Of a stretch of 64,000 nucleotides of DNA, positions 1-10,031 are shown piece by piece; within the stretch, counting starts at the first letter, position 1; each line of letters opens with the position of its first letter. The notes under the pieces were generated by a model. It searched no databases. It saw nothing but the letters and a program-made list of their open reading frames with translations, and had not been told where the DNA came from. The stretch spans positions 1,054,001 to 1,118,000 of the forward strand of contig NZ_JACHXJ010000002.1 of assembly GCF_014192015.1 (NCBI RefSeq). The letters are read 5' to 3'. The stretch comes from Paenibacillus rhizosphaerae. GTDB lineage: Bacteria; Bacillota; Bacilli; Paenibacillales; Paenibacillaceae. The position numbers and the translations under genes are program-made.

Positions 1-111
1 AGGGAGCGGCTGCAGGAGCAGGAGGGGAAAGCGGACTTGTTGTACAGCTGGAAGCCGTTATTTCGTTATGTGGCCGTTGTCCATAAAACGGGAAAAGTAT
101 AAGTGCGTGTT
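1..111 (+). CDS. C-terminal tail of a probable methyltransferase (partial)
   Basis: Frame 1 is open from the first base to a TAA ending at 111, giving 36 residues that end in LFRYVAVVHKTGKV. Such a tail (strand, FRYVAVV, basic end) is common at the C-terminus of class I SAM-dependent methyltransferases. The next genes, an FAD oxidoreductase and an MMPL exporter, often sit with a methyltransferase and a type III polyketide synthase in Bacillus/Paenibacillus clusters, so methyltransferase is a context-based guess. The catalytic part lies outside the window. Confidence 0.4.
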
Positions 112-244
112 CAAAAAGGTCGGTTTCAGCACCGAATTTTATGCTTCCGATGTGTGTTTTTTCAAAACACTTGAATTGGATGAACCTAGATCAAAAGTGG
201 ACTTGTTGAACAATTCTATAAGACAGCGAAAGGAGATGATTCCC

Positions 245-1387
245 ATGCCGGACGCGGTCGTGATCGGAGCTGGCCTTGCCGGCTGCAGTTTAGCTATCCG
301 GCTGTCCGCCCAAGGGTGGAAGACCGTGCTCATAGACCGTCAATATTTTCCCCGTCATAAGCCGTGCGGGGAATTTCTGTCTCCGGAGGCGAGGGAGACG
401 CTGGCCAGTCTTGGTGTAGCGGAGGCTGTCGAGCGAATGGAGCCAAATCCGATTCACCGGGCCCGCCTGGTGCTGAGGCATGGACAGGCGCTGGAGGCAG
501 CGCTTCCCGGCACAGGCTGGGGCATCAGCCGGTATACGCTGGATGCCGGCCTGCATCGGGCTGCAAGGGAGGCCGGTGTAGAGATACAGGACGCGACAAC
601 GGTCACAAGCATTCATGCCCGTGAGGATGGCGGCGGATATATCGTCGGAACCCGGACTGGCGGACTTTGCGATACGCTGGAGGCGAGGGCGGTCATCGCT
701 GCATGGGGCTGCCACCGCCGGCCGGATTTGATCGATTATGAAGAAACAGGGCAGGACGGACATGCCTACATCGGGATAAAAACGCATATGACCGGGCTCA
801 CAGGGACGGAAGCCGTGGAACTCTATCTGGTTCCGGGAGGCTATATCGGGATCGCCCCGGTGGAAGCGGGAACTTATAATGTAGCAGCACTTCTGCGGCG
901 GGACCGGTTGAAAGGCGCGGGTGTGAAGATGAAGGAGCTGCTGGATTTTGCGGCAAGCGGCAATCCCATCCTTGCCCGCCGATTGTCGGAAGGAACGCCG
1001 ACCGACGGGACGATGATCTCGACCGCGCCGGTATATTTGTCCCGCCGGCCACAGCCTTGGCGGATGATTCCGCATGCCGGAGATGCCTGCGCTATGATTC
1101 CGCCACTTTTCGGAGACGGGATGAGTGCCGCCTTACGATCCGGCATTCTGTGCGCCTCTTTTGCCGACCGCTATTTGCGGGGTGAGCTGAGCATGCCGGA
1201 CTGGGAGCGGCTGTATACCGAAGCCGTACACCGTGAATTCAGCGGTATTTTGCGAAAAGGGCGTTACTTGCAGGCGATCAGCGGCCGGCCCGCCGCCGGA
1301 AGGATTCTGTCAGGCTTTGCCCGGCTGTTTCCACCGGTCGCCGATTCATTGGTCAAAGCGACGCGGCTGAAGAACACCTTGTCCTGA
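245..1387 (+). CDS. FAD-dependent oxidoreductase (geranylgeranyl-reductase-like)
   Basis: Protein of 380 residues. It opens with a Rossmann dinucleotide motif (VVIGAGLAGCSLAIRL) followed by an acidic strand end (LID) and KPCGEFLSPEA, typical of the flavoprotein monooxygenase/geranylgeranyl reductase group. The second FAD motif is GDACAMIPPLFGDGMSAAL near residue 280. The frame is open upstream to 68, but the ATG at 245 has AAAGGAG nine bases before it; ATG 236 overlaps that site. It lies 40 bases before an MMPL exporter, and the pair suggests tailoring and export of a lipid or polyketide. The substrate is unknown. Confidence 0.75.
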   Translation: MPDAVVIGAGLAGCSLAIRLSAQGWKTVLIDRQYFPRHKPCGEFLSPEARETLASLGVAEAVERMEPNPIHRARLVLRHGQALEAALPGTGWGISRYTLDAGLHRAAREAGVEIQDATTVTSIHAREDGGGYIVGTRTGGLCDTLEARAVIAAWGCHRRPDLIDYEETGQDGHAYIGIKTHMTGLTGTEAVELYLVPGGYIGIAPVEAGTYNVAALLRRDRLKGAGVKMKELLDFAASGNPILARRLSEGTPTDGTMISTAPVYLSRRPQPWRMIPHAGDACAMIPPLFGDGMSAALRSGILCASFADRYLRGELSMPDWERLYTEAVHREFSGILRKGRYLQAISGRPAAGRILSGFARLFPPVADSLVKATRLKNTLS

Positions 1388-1427
1388 GCAGACTGCAGAC
1401 CGCATGCCGACAGGAGGAGGGAATCGG

Positions 1428-3608
1428 GTGATTTACCGTTTTATAACCGGACTTGTTCTCCGATATCCTGCGTGGGTGCTGGCATGCTGGACTGCGCTGC
1501 TCGTCATCTGCGGTTCGGCCGCGATATCACTGCCTTCCCTCTTGAAGGATCATGGGCTGCGTACGGAGGGGACTTCCACACAGGTCGAGCGGATCCTGTC
1601 GGAAGTATACCATATCCCCCGTGATCCGGCCGTTATCGTCTTCCAGCGGGAACCCGGAGCGTCCCGTGTTATGTTTGAAGCGGGAATCCGGGCGGTATTG
1701 GAGCAGCTCCGGCGGATGGACGGCAACCTGACCGTCATTTCGCCGCTGGATCATGAGCGGATGATGGACAACCAAGCTGCCTATGCCCTTTTGGGCTTGA
1801 ACACCCGGGATCAGACTGCCGGGACGGTGCTTGACGCCATTCGGACAGCCTTGCCCGAATGGCCTGGTGTGAAAATCACGCTGACCGGCAAACCTGTCGT
1901 ACAGGACGATGTCAACCGGGCGAGTATGCATGATTTGAAAAGAGCGGAGCTGATCGGTCTGCCGCTGGCTTTTCTGATCCTGTTCTACGCGTTTGGCGGG
2001 TGGATCTATGCCCTAATCCCGATCGCTGCAGGGTGTACGGCCGTGGGCGTTTCGATGGGCATCCTTTATTGGCTTGGGAGCGGCTTGCAGCTGGAACTGT
2101 CCAATTTTGTGCTGAACGTCATTCCCATGGTCGGCCTGGCGCTCGGCATCGATTTTGGGCTGATTCTGGTCAGCCGCTTCCGTGAGGAGTGGGGAGCGTC
2201 AAGCGGCCGCTTAGAGCTGGCGCTGTCCGTCACCCTTAGGCAGGCGGGCAGGGCTGTGATCTATTCGGCCGCCTGTGTGATCCTGGGATTGATCGCCATT
2301 ACTTTCATCCGGATGCCGATGTTCCGGTCGGTCGCCATCGGTGCAATGGTCGTCGTTTTTGTATCGGCCCTGGTGAACTTAACACTTGTGCCGGCCTTTT
2401 TAACGCTATGTTCACCCGTGATCCCGATTCGGCGGAATTCCGCAGTAGCAGCAGATACCAGGCCCGGATTGATGCAGCGGTGGACCCGCTACGTCATGCG
2501 GCGGCCTGTCCGGATGATGCTGGTTTCCGCGGCGCTTCTGCTGACCAGCATCCTGCCGATTCGCTACCTGCAGACCTCCGTTCCTGATGCATCCTCCCTG
2601 CCGTCAAGCTATCCGTCGCGGCTCGGTGCGGAGCTGGTGGATTTCCGTTTCAACGCCCCCTTTACATCGGTAATCCCGCTTGTGGTGCTGGGACGCGGAT
2701 ATACCTTATCTGCAGAGGAATGGAGGGCAGCTTACGGGCTGTGGCAGAGGTTGAAGATGGACCGGGATGTGCTTCAGGTCGACTCCATTTTTTCCTATAT
2801 CCCAACGCTTAATGATCAGCCTGGGGTCCCGTTAAGCTCTAAAATGCTCCAGCAGCTGCCGCAGAATACGAGCCAACCGCTCGTTCGTGAGGGTACGCTG
2901 CTGATGTCAGTGACGCTTCAGCCAGGCATGGATGCCAAGCAGACCGAGGCATGGCTGGAAAAATGGGAAATTCAGGGACAGAATGAGAGGAATATTCGGA
3001 TATTGCTTGGGGGAGAGGCCAAGTACAGGCAGGAAGTGAGCGATGAAATCAAGGCCAGGATTCCTTCGGTGCTTCTCTGGATGGCTATAACCAATTTTGC
3101 CGTGCTGTTCGCAGGTTTTCGTTCGATCATCATTCCGCTTAAAGCACTGCTGATGAACATGCTCAGCCTTACCGCGTCGTTCGGCGTGCTGGTGTACTTT
3201 TTTCAAGAAGGGATGCTGGGAGCCGGATCAGGCAGCATCGCTGTCATGATCCCGGTCTTTATCTTCGGGTTGGTGTTCGGGGTCAGTATGGATTACGGCG
3301 TTTTCCTTCTGTCCCGAATGACCGAGGTGTACCATCGCACGGGAAATGCGGAAAAGGCGATAGCTGCGGGACTCTCCTCCACGGGGAAAGTGATCACCTC
3401 AGCGGCAGCCATCATGATCGCCGTCACTTTGCCGTTTACCGCAGGGGACGTGGAAGGAGTCAGGCAGCTCGGATTCGGTATCGCTGCGGCGATCCTGATC
3501 GACGCGACGCTGATCCGCTTTATGCTCGTTCCAGCGTTAATGAAGCTGATGGGGCATGTCAATTGGTGGCTGCCGCATCCGCTTCGCCGCTGGTTATTTA
3601 CGGAGTAA
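1428..3608 (+). CDS. MMPL/RND-family membrane transporter
   Basis: About 726 residues, with the RND-type architecture of two halves, each an N-terminal helix, a large extracytoplasmic loop and a five-to-six-helix bundle. Both halves carry the MMPL signature in the bundle: [19 protein letters not shown] in the first and [16 protein letters not shown] in the second. GTG 1428 is chosen because AGGAGGAGG lies 7 bases upstream; an in-frame ATG at 1404 lacks a ribosome binding site. MMPL proteins export lipids, polyketides or siderophores using the proton gradient. Its position after the FAD enzyme suggests it exports that cluster's product. The 3' end overlaps convergent coaA by 15 bases. Confidence 0.85.
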   Translation: MIYRFITGLVLRYPAWVLACWTALLVICGSAAISLPSLLKDHGLRTEGTSTQVERILSEVYHIPRDPAVIVFQREPGASRVMFEAGIRAVLEQLRRMDGNLTVISPLDHERMMDNQAAYALLGLNTRDQTAGTVLDAIRTALPEWPGVKITLTGKPVVQDDVNRASMHDLKRAELIGLPLAFLILFYAFGGWIYALIPIAAGCTAVGVSMGILYWLGSGLQLELSNFVLNVIPMVGLALGIDFGLILVSRFREEWGASSGRLELALSVTLRQAGRAVIYSAACVILGLIAITFIRMPMFRSVAIGAMVVVFVSALVNLTLVPAFLTLCSPVIPIRRNSAVAADTRPGLMQRWTRYVMRRPVRMMLVSAALLLTSILPIRYLQTSVPDASSLPSSYPSRLGAELVDFRFNAPFTSVIPLVVLGRGYTLSAEEWRAAYGLWQRLKMDRDVLQVDSIFSYIPTLNDQPGVPLSSKMLQQLPQNTSQPLVREGTLLMSVTLQPGMDAKQTEAWLEKWEIQGQNERNIRILLGGEAKYRQEVSDEIKARIPSVLLWMAITNFAVLFAGFRSIIIPLKALLMNMLSLTASFGVLVYFFQEGMLGAGSGSIAVMIPVFIFGLVFGVSMDYGVFLLSRMTEVYHRTGNAEKAIAAGLSSTGKVITSAAAIMIAVTLPFTAGDVEGVRQLGFGIAAAILIDATLIRFMLVPALMKLMGHVNWWLPHPLRRWLFTE

Positions 3609-4514
3609 CACCTGCTGGATCAGATGATCCGGCCCTTTTTTTAAGATCAGCTTGGCACGCGCCTTCGTAGGCAGAATGTTCTCCAGTAAATTTTTCAGAT
3701 TGATCGTTCTCCAGATTTCCGACGCATTCTGCACCGCTTCCTCTTCGGAGAGACCGGCAAATTTGTGGAAGTAGGACCTTGGATCTTGGAAGGCGGTATC
3801 GCGCAGCAGTTGGTAACGCTCGATATACCAGCTGCGGATATCCTGCTCCTCGGCGTCGATGTAGATCGAGAAATCAAAGAAGTCGCTGATAAAGACCGGC
3901 GCCTCCGTATTGACCTGAAGGACGTTAATACCTTCCAGAATGAGGATGTCCGGCTGGTCGATCAGCTGCTCCTCGTCCGCTAGAATATCATAGGCCAGGT
4001 GCGAATAGACCGGGGCCTTCAGCGCAGGCTGACCGGATTTGACGCTACTGATAAACTGCATCAGCTTTTTGATGTCGTAGCTCTCCGGAAAGCCCTTTTT
4101 ATTCATGATGCCTTTTTCCTCTAAGACGCGGTTCGGGTACAAAAAACCGTCCGTCGTAACCAGATCCACGCGCGGATGCTCCTGCCATCTGGACAGCAAC
4201 GTCTGCAGCAGGCGTGCGGTCGTGCTTTTGCCTACGGCTACGCTGCCGGCGATCCCGATAATATAAGGCGACTTGGGAGCTCGGATGCCGGTGAATGTGT
4301 TCATCTTTTCTTGAAGCTGCTGGAAAGCACTTACATACAAATGGATGAGGCGGGTCAGCGGAAGATATATGTCACGCACTTCCTGCAGCGAAATTTTCTC
4401 GTTCAAGCCTTTGAGACGCTCAAATTCCTCTTCCGTCAGTGGAAGTGGCGAGTCTTCTTGTGCCGCCTTCCAGTCTTTACGGTCAAATGTATAGTAAGGG
4501 GAGTATGTGTTCAT
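3594..4514 (-). CDS. coaA: Pantothenate kinase, type I
   Basis: Protein of 306 residues, the normal length for prokaryotic type I CoaA. It catalyses ATP-dependent phosphorylation of pantothenate, the first and regulated step of coenzyme A synthesis, in the cytoplasm. The Walker A motif [15 protein letters not shown] lies near residue 95, followed by [13 protein letters not shown] and ILEGINVLQ, all hallmarks of the family. Start ATG 4514 gives the usual N-terminus ([15 protein letters not shown]); a longer frame to 4547 is possible but less typical. It is monocistronic and convergent with the MMPL gene. Confidence 0.95.
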   Translation of the reverse strand: MNTYSPYYTFDRKDWKAAQEDSPLPLTEEEFERLKGLNEKISLQEVRDIYLPLTRLIHLYVSAFQQLQEKMNTFTGIRAPKSPYIIGIAGSVAVGKSTTARLLQTLLSRWQEHPRVDLVTTDGFLYPNRVLEEKGIMNKKGFPESYDIKKLMQFISSVKSGQPALKAPVYSHLAYDILADEEQLIDQPDILILEGINVLQVNTEAPVFISDFFDFSIYIDAEEQDIRSWYIERYQLLRDTAFQDPRSYFHKFAGLSEEEAVQNASEIWRTINLKNLLENILPTKARAKLILKKGPDHLIQQVLLRK

Positions 4515-4717
4515 GGTACACTCGCTTTCTAAACAAAGTAGGGCCATGCCAAACCAGCTCCTGTCGTTTCAAGAGTATGTAAATGGGAAGTGGGTCCAAA
4601 ATAAACTGTGACACTGCGCGTTACTAATGCGAACTGAATTATAGCATGTTAAGCCGCTTAAATAAACCTTGGGGTTAAAAATGGATGCCTCAAAAACCGA
4701 TGAATCGACAAAAGGGT

Positions 4718-4745
4718 TTGGGCTTTCGGGAACAAGAGGTATAAT
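4718..4745 (+). promoter_or_regulatory. Probable SigA promoter of deoR
   Basis: TTGGGC (4718-4723), a 16-base spacer and a perfect TATAAT (4740-4745), about 50 bases before the chosen deoR start. The -35 is weak. Confidence 0.5.
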
Positions 4746-4797
4746 AGAATCAGTGCAAGCCAAATCATGCGAGAGCGGGACAAGTGAGCTGAAGACG

Positions 4798-5733
4798 ATG
4801 GACATTGAAAGACAAAGATTAGCAATTGAGGCAGCCAGACTGTATTACCAGTCCGATTACAGCCAGCAGGATATCGCCGAGCGGCTGGGCGTTTCCAGGC
4901 CGACGGTATCGAGACTGCTTCAGCATGCCAAGGAACAAGGATACGTACGGATCGAAATTGTCGACCCTGGCGAGGATTTAAACGTACTGGGCCGGAAACT
5001 GAAGCGCAAATACGGCTTGGATACGGTACAGGTCTGTTATTCCCCGTTAAACCAGTACGAAGAAATCAAAAAGCATATCAGTAAAAAGGCAGCCGAATTT
5101 CTTCACGAGATTGTCCAGGACAAAGATATTATCGGGGTTACTTGGGGGACCACAATGCATGCGGTCGCGCTTCAGCTTGCGCCCAAGCAGGTAAAAGGCG
5201 TGGAAGTCGTGCAGCTGAAGGGCGGCGTCAGCCATTCCCACGTCAACACTTATGCGGCGGAGACGGTGAACCTGTTTGCGGAGGCTTTTCAGACCGTAGC
5301 GAGATACCTGCCGCTCCCGGTCATCTTCGACAACATCGAGCTGAAACGGATCGTGGAAGAAGACCGGCATATCAGCCGCATCATCGAGCTTGGCAAACAG
5401 GCGAACATTGCCGTGTTCACGGTCGGTACGGTTAAGGAAGACGCACTGCTCTTCAGGCTGGGATATTTTAACGAGCAGGAGCAGGATCTGCTGAAAAAGT
5501 CCGGTGCCGGAGATATCTGTTCACGTTTTTTTGATGAAACGGGCGAGATTTGCAGTGAGGAGATCAATAACCGGACGGTCGGGATCGACCTTCACGAGCT
5601 TCGAAAAAAGGAAAAGTCCATTCTGGTTGCCGGGGGAGAACGTAAAGTGGAGGCCATTCAGGCGGCGCTCGCCGGCAAATACGCGAACATTTTGATTACA
5701 GATCAGTTTACGGCACAGGCGCTGATCTCTTAG
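4798..5733 (+). CDS. deoR: Deoxyribonucleoside regulator DeoR (SorC family)
   Basis: Protein of 311 residues, close to the length I recall for Bacillus DeoR. An N-terminal helix-turn-helix (residues ~20-45, YSQQDIAERLGVSRPTVSRL) is followed by a SorC-type sugar-phosphate-binding domain (GVTWGTTMHAVA, QLKGG, LPVIFDN, ANIAVFTVGTV, GDICSRFFDETG). In B. subtilis DeoR represses the dra-nupC-pdp operon and is released by deoxyribose-5-phosphate. The frame is open to 4669, but the homologous N-terminus MDIERQRLAIEAARLYYQ starts at ATG 4798. The gene is followed by its own terminator and then the deo operon with a matching operator. Confidence 0.92.
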   Translation: MDIERQRLAIEAARLYYQSDYSQQDIAERLGVSRPTVSRLLQHAKEQGYVRIEIVDPGEDLNVLGRKLKRKYGLDTVQVCYSPLNQYEEIKKHISKKAAEFLHEIVQDKDIIGVTWGTTMHAVALQLAPKQVKGVEVVQLKGGVSHSHVNTYAAETVNLFAEAFQTVARYLPLPVIFDNIELKRIVEEDRHISRIIELGKQANIAVFTVGTVKEDALLFRLGYFNEQEQDLLKKSGAGDICSRFFDETGEICSEEINNRTVGIDLHELRKKEKSILVAGGERKVEAIQAALAGKYANILITDQFTAQALIS

Positions 5734-5765
5734 AAATCATCTATTTCATATGGTTTGCTTTTGTG

Positions 5766-5800
5766 AATTCCGTCCGGATTACATAGGGCGGATTTTTTTT
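5766..5800 (+). terminator. Terminator of deoR
   Basis: Stem AATTCCGTCC / GGGCGGATTT, with one mismatch and one G-U pair, a 10-base loop and a run of T ending at 5800. Confidence 0.8.
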
Positions 5801-5830
5801 GCGCACATTACCGAGTGAGGAGAACGAATT

Positions 5831-5846
5831 GTGAACATAATTTCAC
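5831..5846 (+). promoter_or_regulatory. DeoR operator palindrome
   Basis: GTGAACATAATTTCAC, an inverted repeat GTGAA-N6-TTCAC centred about 50 bases upstream of the predicted start of transcription. Published work on the B. subtilis dra operon places a DeoR palindrome at about -60 to -43 with an extra half site between -35 and -10, and the core resembles the one I recall for that site. Here TATGTTCA at 5859-5866 lies between -35 and -10 and is also the exact reverse complement of TGAACATA at 5832-5839. Confidence 0.75.
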
Positions 5847-5852
5847 GATATA

Positions 5853-5881
5853 TTTACATATGTTCAGGCCGGTGTTATGAT
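5853..5881 (+). promoter_or_regulatory. SigA promoter of the deo operon
   Basis: TTTACA (5853-5858), a 17-base spacer and TATGAT (5876-5881). An additional inverted repeat TTGAAA-N8-TTTCAA (5893-5912) lies just downstream in the leader and may be a second regulatory site. Confidence 0.8.
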
Positions 5882-5970
5882 AGTCGTGCAGCTTGAAAGA
5901 AAAGCTTTTCAATTTCTAGGAATTGGATAAATAAAAGAATAACCCATCATGAATCAAGGAGTGGATCAGA

Positions 5971-6639
5971 ATGACAAATTTGGCGGGAATGATCGATCAT
6001 ACCCTGCTTAAGGCAGATGCCACCCGGGCCGAGATCAGCAAACTGATTGAAGAAGCGAAGAAGTATGAATTCGCATCGGTATGCGTAAATCCGACTTGGG
6101 TCAAATTCGCTGCAGAACAGCTGAAGGATTCCAAAGTAAAGGTATGTACCGTTATCGGATTTCCTCTGGGGGCCACAACTTCGGCCGTCAAAGCGTTTGA
6201 AGCGAAGGATGCGATCGCTGGCGGCGCGACGGAAGTCGACATGGTCATCAATATCGGCGCGCTGAAGGACGGCGAGGACGATCTCGTGGAAGCAGACATT
6301 AAAGCGGTCGTTGATGCGGCTGCCGGCAAAGCTCTAGTCAAGGTCATTATTGAAACATGCCTGCTGACGGACGAAGAGAAGGAACGCGCTAGCCGTTTGT
6401 CGGTTAAGGCGGGTGCCGATTTCGTAAAAACTTCGACGGGCTTCTCCACAGGCGGGGCTACTCCGGAAGACGTTCGCTTGATGCGCCAAACGGTAGGTCC
6501 GAATATCGGCGTCAAAGCATCCGGCGGCGTACGCAGTCTCGAAGATATGAACAAAATGATCGAAGCGGGCGCAACCCGTATCGGTGCAAGCTCAGGCGTA
6601 AAAATTATGGAGGGCGGCCAATCTTCAGCTTCCTATTAA
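5971..6639 (+). CDS. deoC: Deoxyribose-phosphate aldolase
   Basis: Protein of 222 residues, the normal length for bacterial DERA. It cleaves 2-deoxyribose-5-phosphate to glyceraldehyde-3-phosphate and acetaldehyde. The N-terminus [12 protein letters not shown], the Schiff-base lysine in [14 protein letters not shown] and the second lysine in [10 protein letters not shown] are all present. An AAGGAG ribosome binding site lies 12 bases upstream. First gene of the deo operon, directly behind the DeoR-controlled promoter. Confidence 0.97.
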   Translation: MTNLAGMIDHTLLKADATRAEISKLIEEAKKYEFASVCVNPTWVKFAAEQLKDSKVKVCTVIGFPLGATTSAVKAFEAKDAIAGGATEVDMVINIGALKDGEDDLVEADIKAVVDAAAGKALVKVIIETCLLTDEEKERASRLSVKAGADFVKTSTGFSTGGATPEDVRLMRQTVGPNIGVKASGGVRSLEDMNKMIEAGATRIGASSGVKIMEGGQSSASY

Positions 6640-6680
6640 AAAGGAAGAGAGACGGCGCTGCATGAAGTCCAGCATGAAAT

Positions 6681-6736
6681 AACGGAAGCGGTACACATCG
6701 GAATATTGTAAACCGGGCGGGAAGCTTCCGTTTTCT
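6681..6736 (+). terminator. Long-loop hairpin with T-run after deoC
   Basis: AACGGAAGC (6681-6689) pairs perfectly with GCTTCCGTT (6724-6732), followed by TTCT. The 34-base loop is long, so this could be a partial terminator that lowers expression of the genes after deoC, or an attenuator. Confidence 0.45.
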
Positions 6737-6750
6737 ATTCATACCAAGCC

Positions 6751-6764
6751 TGTAAGCGCTTAAT
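6751..6764 (+). promoter_or_regulatory. cre-like site (CcpA) upstream of nupC
   Basis: TGTAAGCGCTTAAT matches the catabolite-responsive element consensus TGWAARCGYTWNCW at 13 of 14 positions and has a fully palindromic core. CcpA control of deoxyribonucleoside genes is known in Bacillus. No clear -35/-10 was found between this site and nupC, so it may act as a roadblock within the operon. Confidence 0.6.
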
Positions 6765-6803
6765 AGATTTGGTTTCATAAAAATTTCAACTGGGGAGACA
6801 GCT

Positions 6804-7982
6804 ATGAAATATTTGATTGCGGTACTAGGGTTACTTGTTGTTTTCGCCCTGTCTTTCGTGGCCAGCAACGACAAGCGGAAGATCCGCTACCGTCCGCTGG
6901 TGATCATGATCATTCTCCAGGTTATTCTGGGGTACGTTCTGCTTAACACTGTGGTCGGTACCGTGCTGATCAAAGGCTTTTCCGGCATTTTCGAAAAGCT
7001 GCTGGTTTATGCGGGCGAAGGGGTCAACTTCGTGTTCGGCGGCATCGCCAACGAAGGACAAGCGCCGTTTTTCCTCGGCGTACTGCTGCCGATCATATTC
7101 ATTTCGGCACTGATCGGCATCCTGCAGTATTTTCGCATCCTGCCTTTTATCATCCGGTACATCGGCCTCGTGCTGAGCAAGGTGAACGGCATGGGCAAGC
7201 TGGAGTCGTATAACGCGGTCGCTTCCGCGATCCTGGGACAGTCCGAAGTGTTCATCTCCGTGAAAAAGCAGATCGGTCTTCTGCCGAAGCACCGGCTGTA
7301 TACGCTGTGCGCCTCGGCCATGTCCACCGTGTCGATGTCGATCGTCGGTGCCTACATGACGATGATCGACCCGAAATACGTGGTTACCGCGCTGGTGCTG
7401 AACCTGTTCGGCGGGTTTATTATCGCCTCGATTTTGAATCCGTACAAGGTCACCAAGGAAGAAGATGAACTTGTCGTCCAGGAAGAAGAGAAGCAGTCCT
7501 TCTTCGAGATGCTGGGCGAATACATTATGGACGGCTTCAAGGTCGCCATTACGGTTGCGGCAATGCTGATCGGTTTCGTCGCCCTGATCGCCCTGATCAA
7601 CGGCATCTTTGACGGCATCTTCGGTATTTCGTTCCAGGAACTGCTGGGCTATATCTTTGCTCCGTTTGCCTTTGTTATGGGTGTTCCATGGAAGGAAGCG
7701 GTGGAAGCGGGAAGTATCATGGCCACCAAAATGGTGTCCAACGAGTTTGTTGCCATGCTGGAACTCGGCAAGCATACCGCATTGTCCGCACGCACCACGG
7801 GCATCGTGTCCGTGTTCCTCGTTTCCTTTGCGAACTTCTCGTCCATCGGCATTATCGCCGGCGCGGTTAAAGGCCTCCATGAGAAGCAGGGTAACGTCGT
7901 CGCACGTTTCGGCTTGAAGCTGCTGTACGGGGCAACGCTGGTCAGCGTCCTGTCCGCGACCATCGCCGGATTGTTTCTGTAA
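6804..7982 (+). CDS. nupC: Nucleoside transporter, NupC/CNT family
   Basis: Protein of 392 residues with about nine hydrophobic segments. Family landmarks are [21 protein letters not shown] text ([14 protein letters not shown]), [19 protein letters not shown] in the first pore repeat and [14 protein letters not shown] plus [18 protein letters not shown] in the second. CNT proteins import nucleosides with protons or sodium. It lies between deoC and deoB, supplying substrates for the phosphorolysis enzymes encoded downstream. Confidence 0.93.
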   Translation: MKYLIAVLGLLVVFALSFVASNDKRKIRYRPLVIMIILQVILGYVLLNTVVGTVLIKGFSGIFEKLLVYAGEGVNFVFGGIANEGQAPFFLGVLLPIIFISALIGILQYFRILPFIIRYIGLVLSKVNGMGKLESYNAVASAILGQSEVFISVKKQIGLLPKHRLYTLCASAMSTVSMSIVGAYMTMIDPKYVVTALVLNLFGGFIIASILNPYKVTKEEDELVVQEEEKQSFFEMLGEYIMDGFKVAITVAAMLIGFVALIALINGIFDGIFGISFQELLGYIFAPFAFVMGVPWKEAVEAGSIMATKMVSNEFVAMLELGKHTALSARTTGIVSVFLVSFANFSSIGIIAGAVKGLHEKQGNVVARFGLKLLYGATLVSVLSATIAGLFL

Positions 7983-8029
7983 AAGCCCTGCATCATGTAT
8001 ACTCTAGGATGAAGGAGTGATTGTAATTT

Positions 8030-9211
8030 ATGCCAAACTTTAAACGTATCCACCTGATTGTTATGGACTCCGTGGGGATCGGCGAAGCGCCGGATGCCGC
8101 CCAGTTCGACGACTTTGACGTCGATACCTTCGGGCATATTGCCCGTGAGCGCGGCGGCCTGAACATGCCGAATATGGGCAAGCTCGGCTTGTCCAACATT
8201 CGTGAAATCGAAGGGATTGCCAAAGCGGACAAGCCGCTTGCGTATTATACAAAAATGCAGGAAAAATCCGCGGGAAAAGACACGATGACCGGCCACTGGG
8301 AGATCATGGGGCTGTACATCGACACGCCGTTCCGGGTGTTCCCGGATGGCTTCCCTGACGAATTGATTCAGCGGATCGAAGAGAAGACTGGCCGCAAAGT
8401 CATCGGCAACAAGCCGGCGAGCGGCACTGAAATTATCGACGAGCTCGGGGAAGAACATATGAAGACGGGAGCGCTCATCATCTACACCTCCGCCGATTCC
8501 GTGCTTCAAATCGCGGCTCACGAAGAGATCGTTCCGTTGAAAGAACTCTATGAAATTTGCGAGTTCTGCCGGGAAATTACGTTGGACGATCCTTACATGC
8601 TGGGCCGGATCATTGCCCGTCCGTTCGTGGGCGAGCCCGGATCCTTCAAGCGTACCGCCAACCGCCACGACTATGCGCTGAAGCCGTTTGACCGTACCGT
8701 GATGAACGAGCTGAAGGATGCGAATTTCGACGTCATCGCGATCGGCAAAATTTCCGACATTTACGACGGGGAAGGCGTGACCAAGGCGATCCGCACCACG
8801 TCCAACATGGACGGCATGGACAAGATCATCGGTGTCATGGACGAGAACTTTACAGGACTCAGCTTCCTGAACCTGGTAGACTTTGATGCGCTGTACGGCC
8901 ACCGCCGCGACCCGCAAGGATACGGGCAAGCCCTGGAAGAATACGATGCGCGTCTGCCTGAAATGTTTGCCAAAATGACGGATGACGATCTTCTGATCAT
9001 CACAGCCGATCACGGCAACGATCCGACATACCGCGGCACCGATCATACGCGTGAATACGTGCCGCTGCTGGTGTACTCGCCGCGCTTCGCCAATGGTGGC
9101 AGTGAGCTTCCGCTGCGGAAGACGTTTGCCGATCTCGGGGCGACCGTGGCCGAGAACTTTGGCGTCCCGATGCCGAAATACGGAACCAGCTTCCTGGGAG
9201 ACCTGAAGTAG
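8030..9211 (+). CDS. deoB: Phosphopentomutase
   Basis: Protein of 393 residues, the full length of the family. It interconverts (deoxy)ribose-1-phosphate and -5-phosphate, linking nucleoside phosphorolysis to deoC. Metal-binding and phosphorylation motifs of the alkaline-phosphatase superfamily are visible: [13 protein letters not shown] at the N-terminus, the [10 protein letters not shown] loop and [19 protein letters not shown] near residue 325. An ATG start follows AAGGAGTG. It lies 47 bases after nupC. The B. subtilis name is drm. Confidence 0.97.
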   Translation: MPNFKRIHLIVMDSVGIGEAPDAAQFDDFDVDTFGHIARERGGLNMPNMGKLGLSNIREIEGIAKADKPLAYYTKMQEKSAGKDTMTGHWEIMGLYIDTPFRVFPDGFPDELIQRIEEKTGRKVIGNKPASGTEIIDELGEEHMKTGALIIYTSADSVLQIAAHEEIVPLKELYEICEFCREITLDDPYMLGRIIARPFVGEPGSFKRTANRHDYALKPFDRTVMNELKDANFDVIAIGKISDIYDGEGVTKAIRTTSNMDGMDKIIGVMDENFTGLSFLNLVDFDALYGHRRDPQGYGQALEEYDARLPEMFAKMTDDDLLIITADHGNDPTYRGTDHTREYVPLLVYSPRFANGGSELPLRKTFADLGATVAENFGVPMPKYGTSFLGDLK

Positions 9212-9260
9212 CACGATATTACAATATACATGAATCCATGACCTATGGGGAGGAAAAGAA

Positions 9261-9968
9261 ATGAGCACTCATATTGGAGCCAAGGCAGGAGAAATTGCAG
9301 AAACGATCCTTTTACCGGGGGATCCGCTGCGCGCCAAATTCATCGCGGAAACGTATTTGCAGGATGTGCAATGCTACAACGAAGTGAGAGGCATGCTCGG
9401 TTTTACAGGCACGTACAAAGGGCAGCGCATTTCCGTGCAGGGAACCGGCATGGGAATTCCGTCGATCAGCATTTACGTCAATGAACTGATCCGCGAGTAC
9501 GGCGTCAAAAATATGATGCGCGTTGGCACCTGCGGCAGCATGCAGGAGCATGTGCATGTGCGTGACGTCATCCTTGCGCAGGCTTCCTGCACCGATTCCG
9601 GCGCCAACCGCCATCAATTCGGAGGATACGATTTTTCGCCGATCGCCAGCTTCAACCTCCTGAAATCCGCTTACGATAAAGGGATCGAGAAGGGCTTGAA
9701 GCTGCATGTGGGCAACGTATTCAGCTCCGACATCTTCTACCGCGACGATAAATCGATCGTCGAGAAGCTGATGGAGCACGGCGTCCTGGCGGTTGAGATG
9801 GAAACGACAGCCCTGTATACGCTCGCTGCCAAGTTTGGCGTCAATGCATTGACCCTGCTGACCGTTAGCGACCACCTCCTGACGGGTGAAGAAACGAGTG
9901 CCGAGGAGCGCCAAACCACGTTTAACGACATGATGGAAGTGGCTTTGGAAACGGCGATCGGACTGTAA
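9261..9968 (+). CDS. deoD: Purine nucleoside phosphorylase, DeoD type
   Basis: Protein of 235 residues, the hexameric trimeric-fold PNP class. It cleaves purine (deoxy)nucleosides with phosphate to base and (deoxy)ribose-1-phosphate. Motifs are [14 protein letters not shown] (phosphate site), [19 protein letters not shown] and VEMETTALY (nucleoside binding), with the catalytic aspartate in [16 protein letters not shown] lies before the ATG. Its place between deoB and pdp completes handling of both purine and pyrimidine nucleosides. Confidence 0.97.
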   Translation: MSTHIGAKAGEIAETILLPGDPLRAKFIAETYLQDVQCYNEVRGMLGFTGTYKGQRISVQGTGMGIPSISIYVNELIREYGVKNMMRVGTCGSMQEHVHVRDVILAQASCTDSGANRHQFGGYDFSPIASFNLLKSAYDKGIEKGLKLHVGNVFSSDIFYRDDKSIVEKLMEHGVLAVEMETTALYTLAAKFGVNALTLLTVSDHLLTGEETSAEERQTTFNDMMEVALETAIGL

Positions 9969-10031
9969 TCGCAGCATTCTTTCATCCCATTCACAGACTA
10001 ACAAACCCATGGAAAGCGAGGCAGACATCCG

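Noticed and set aside
7649..9268. Long open frame (539 codons) antisense to deoB and nupC
   Set aside because: It has no ribosome binding site or family motifs and lies opposite well-conserved genes; the high GC third positions of the real genes create it.
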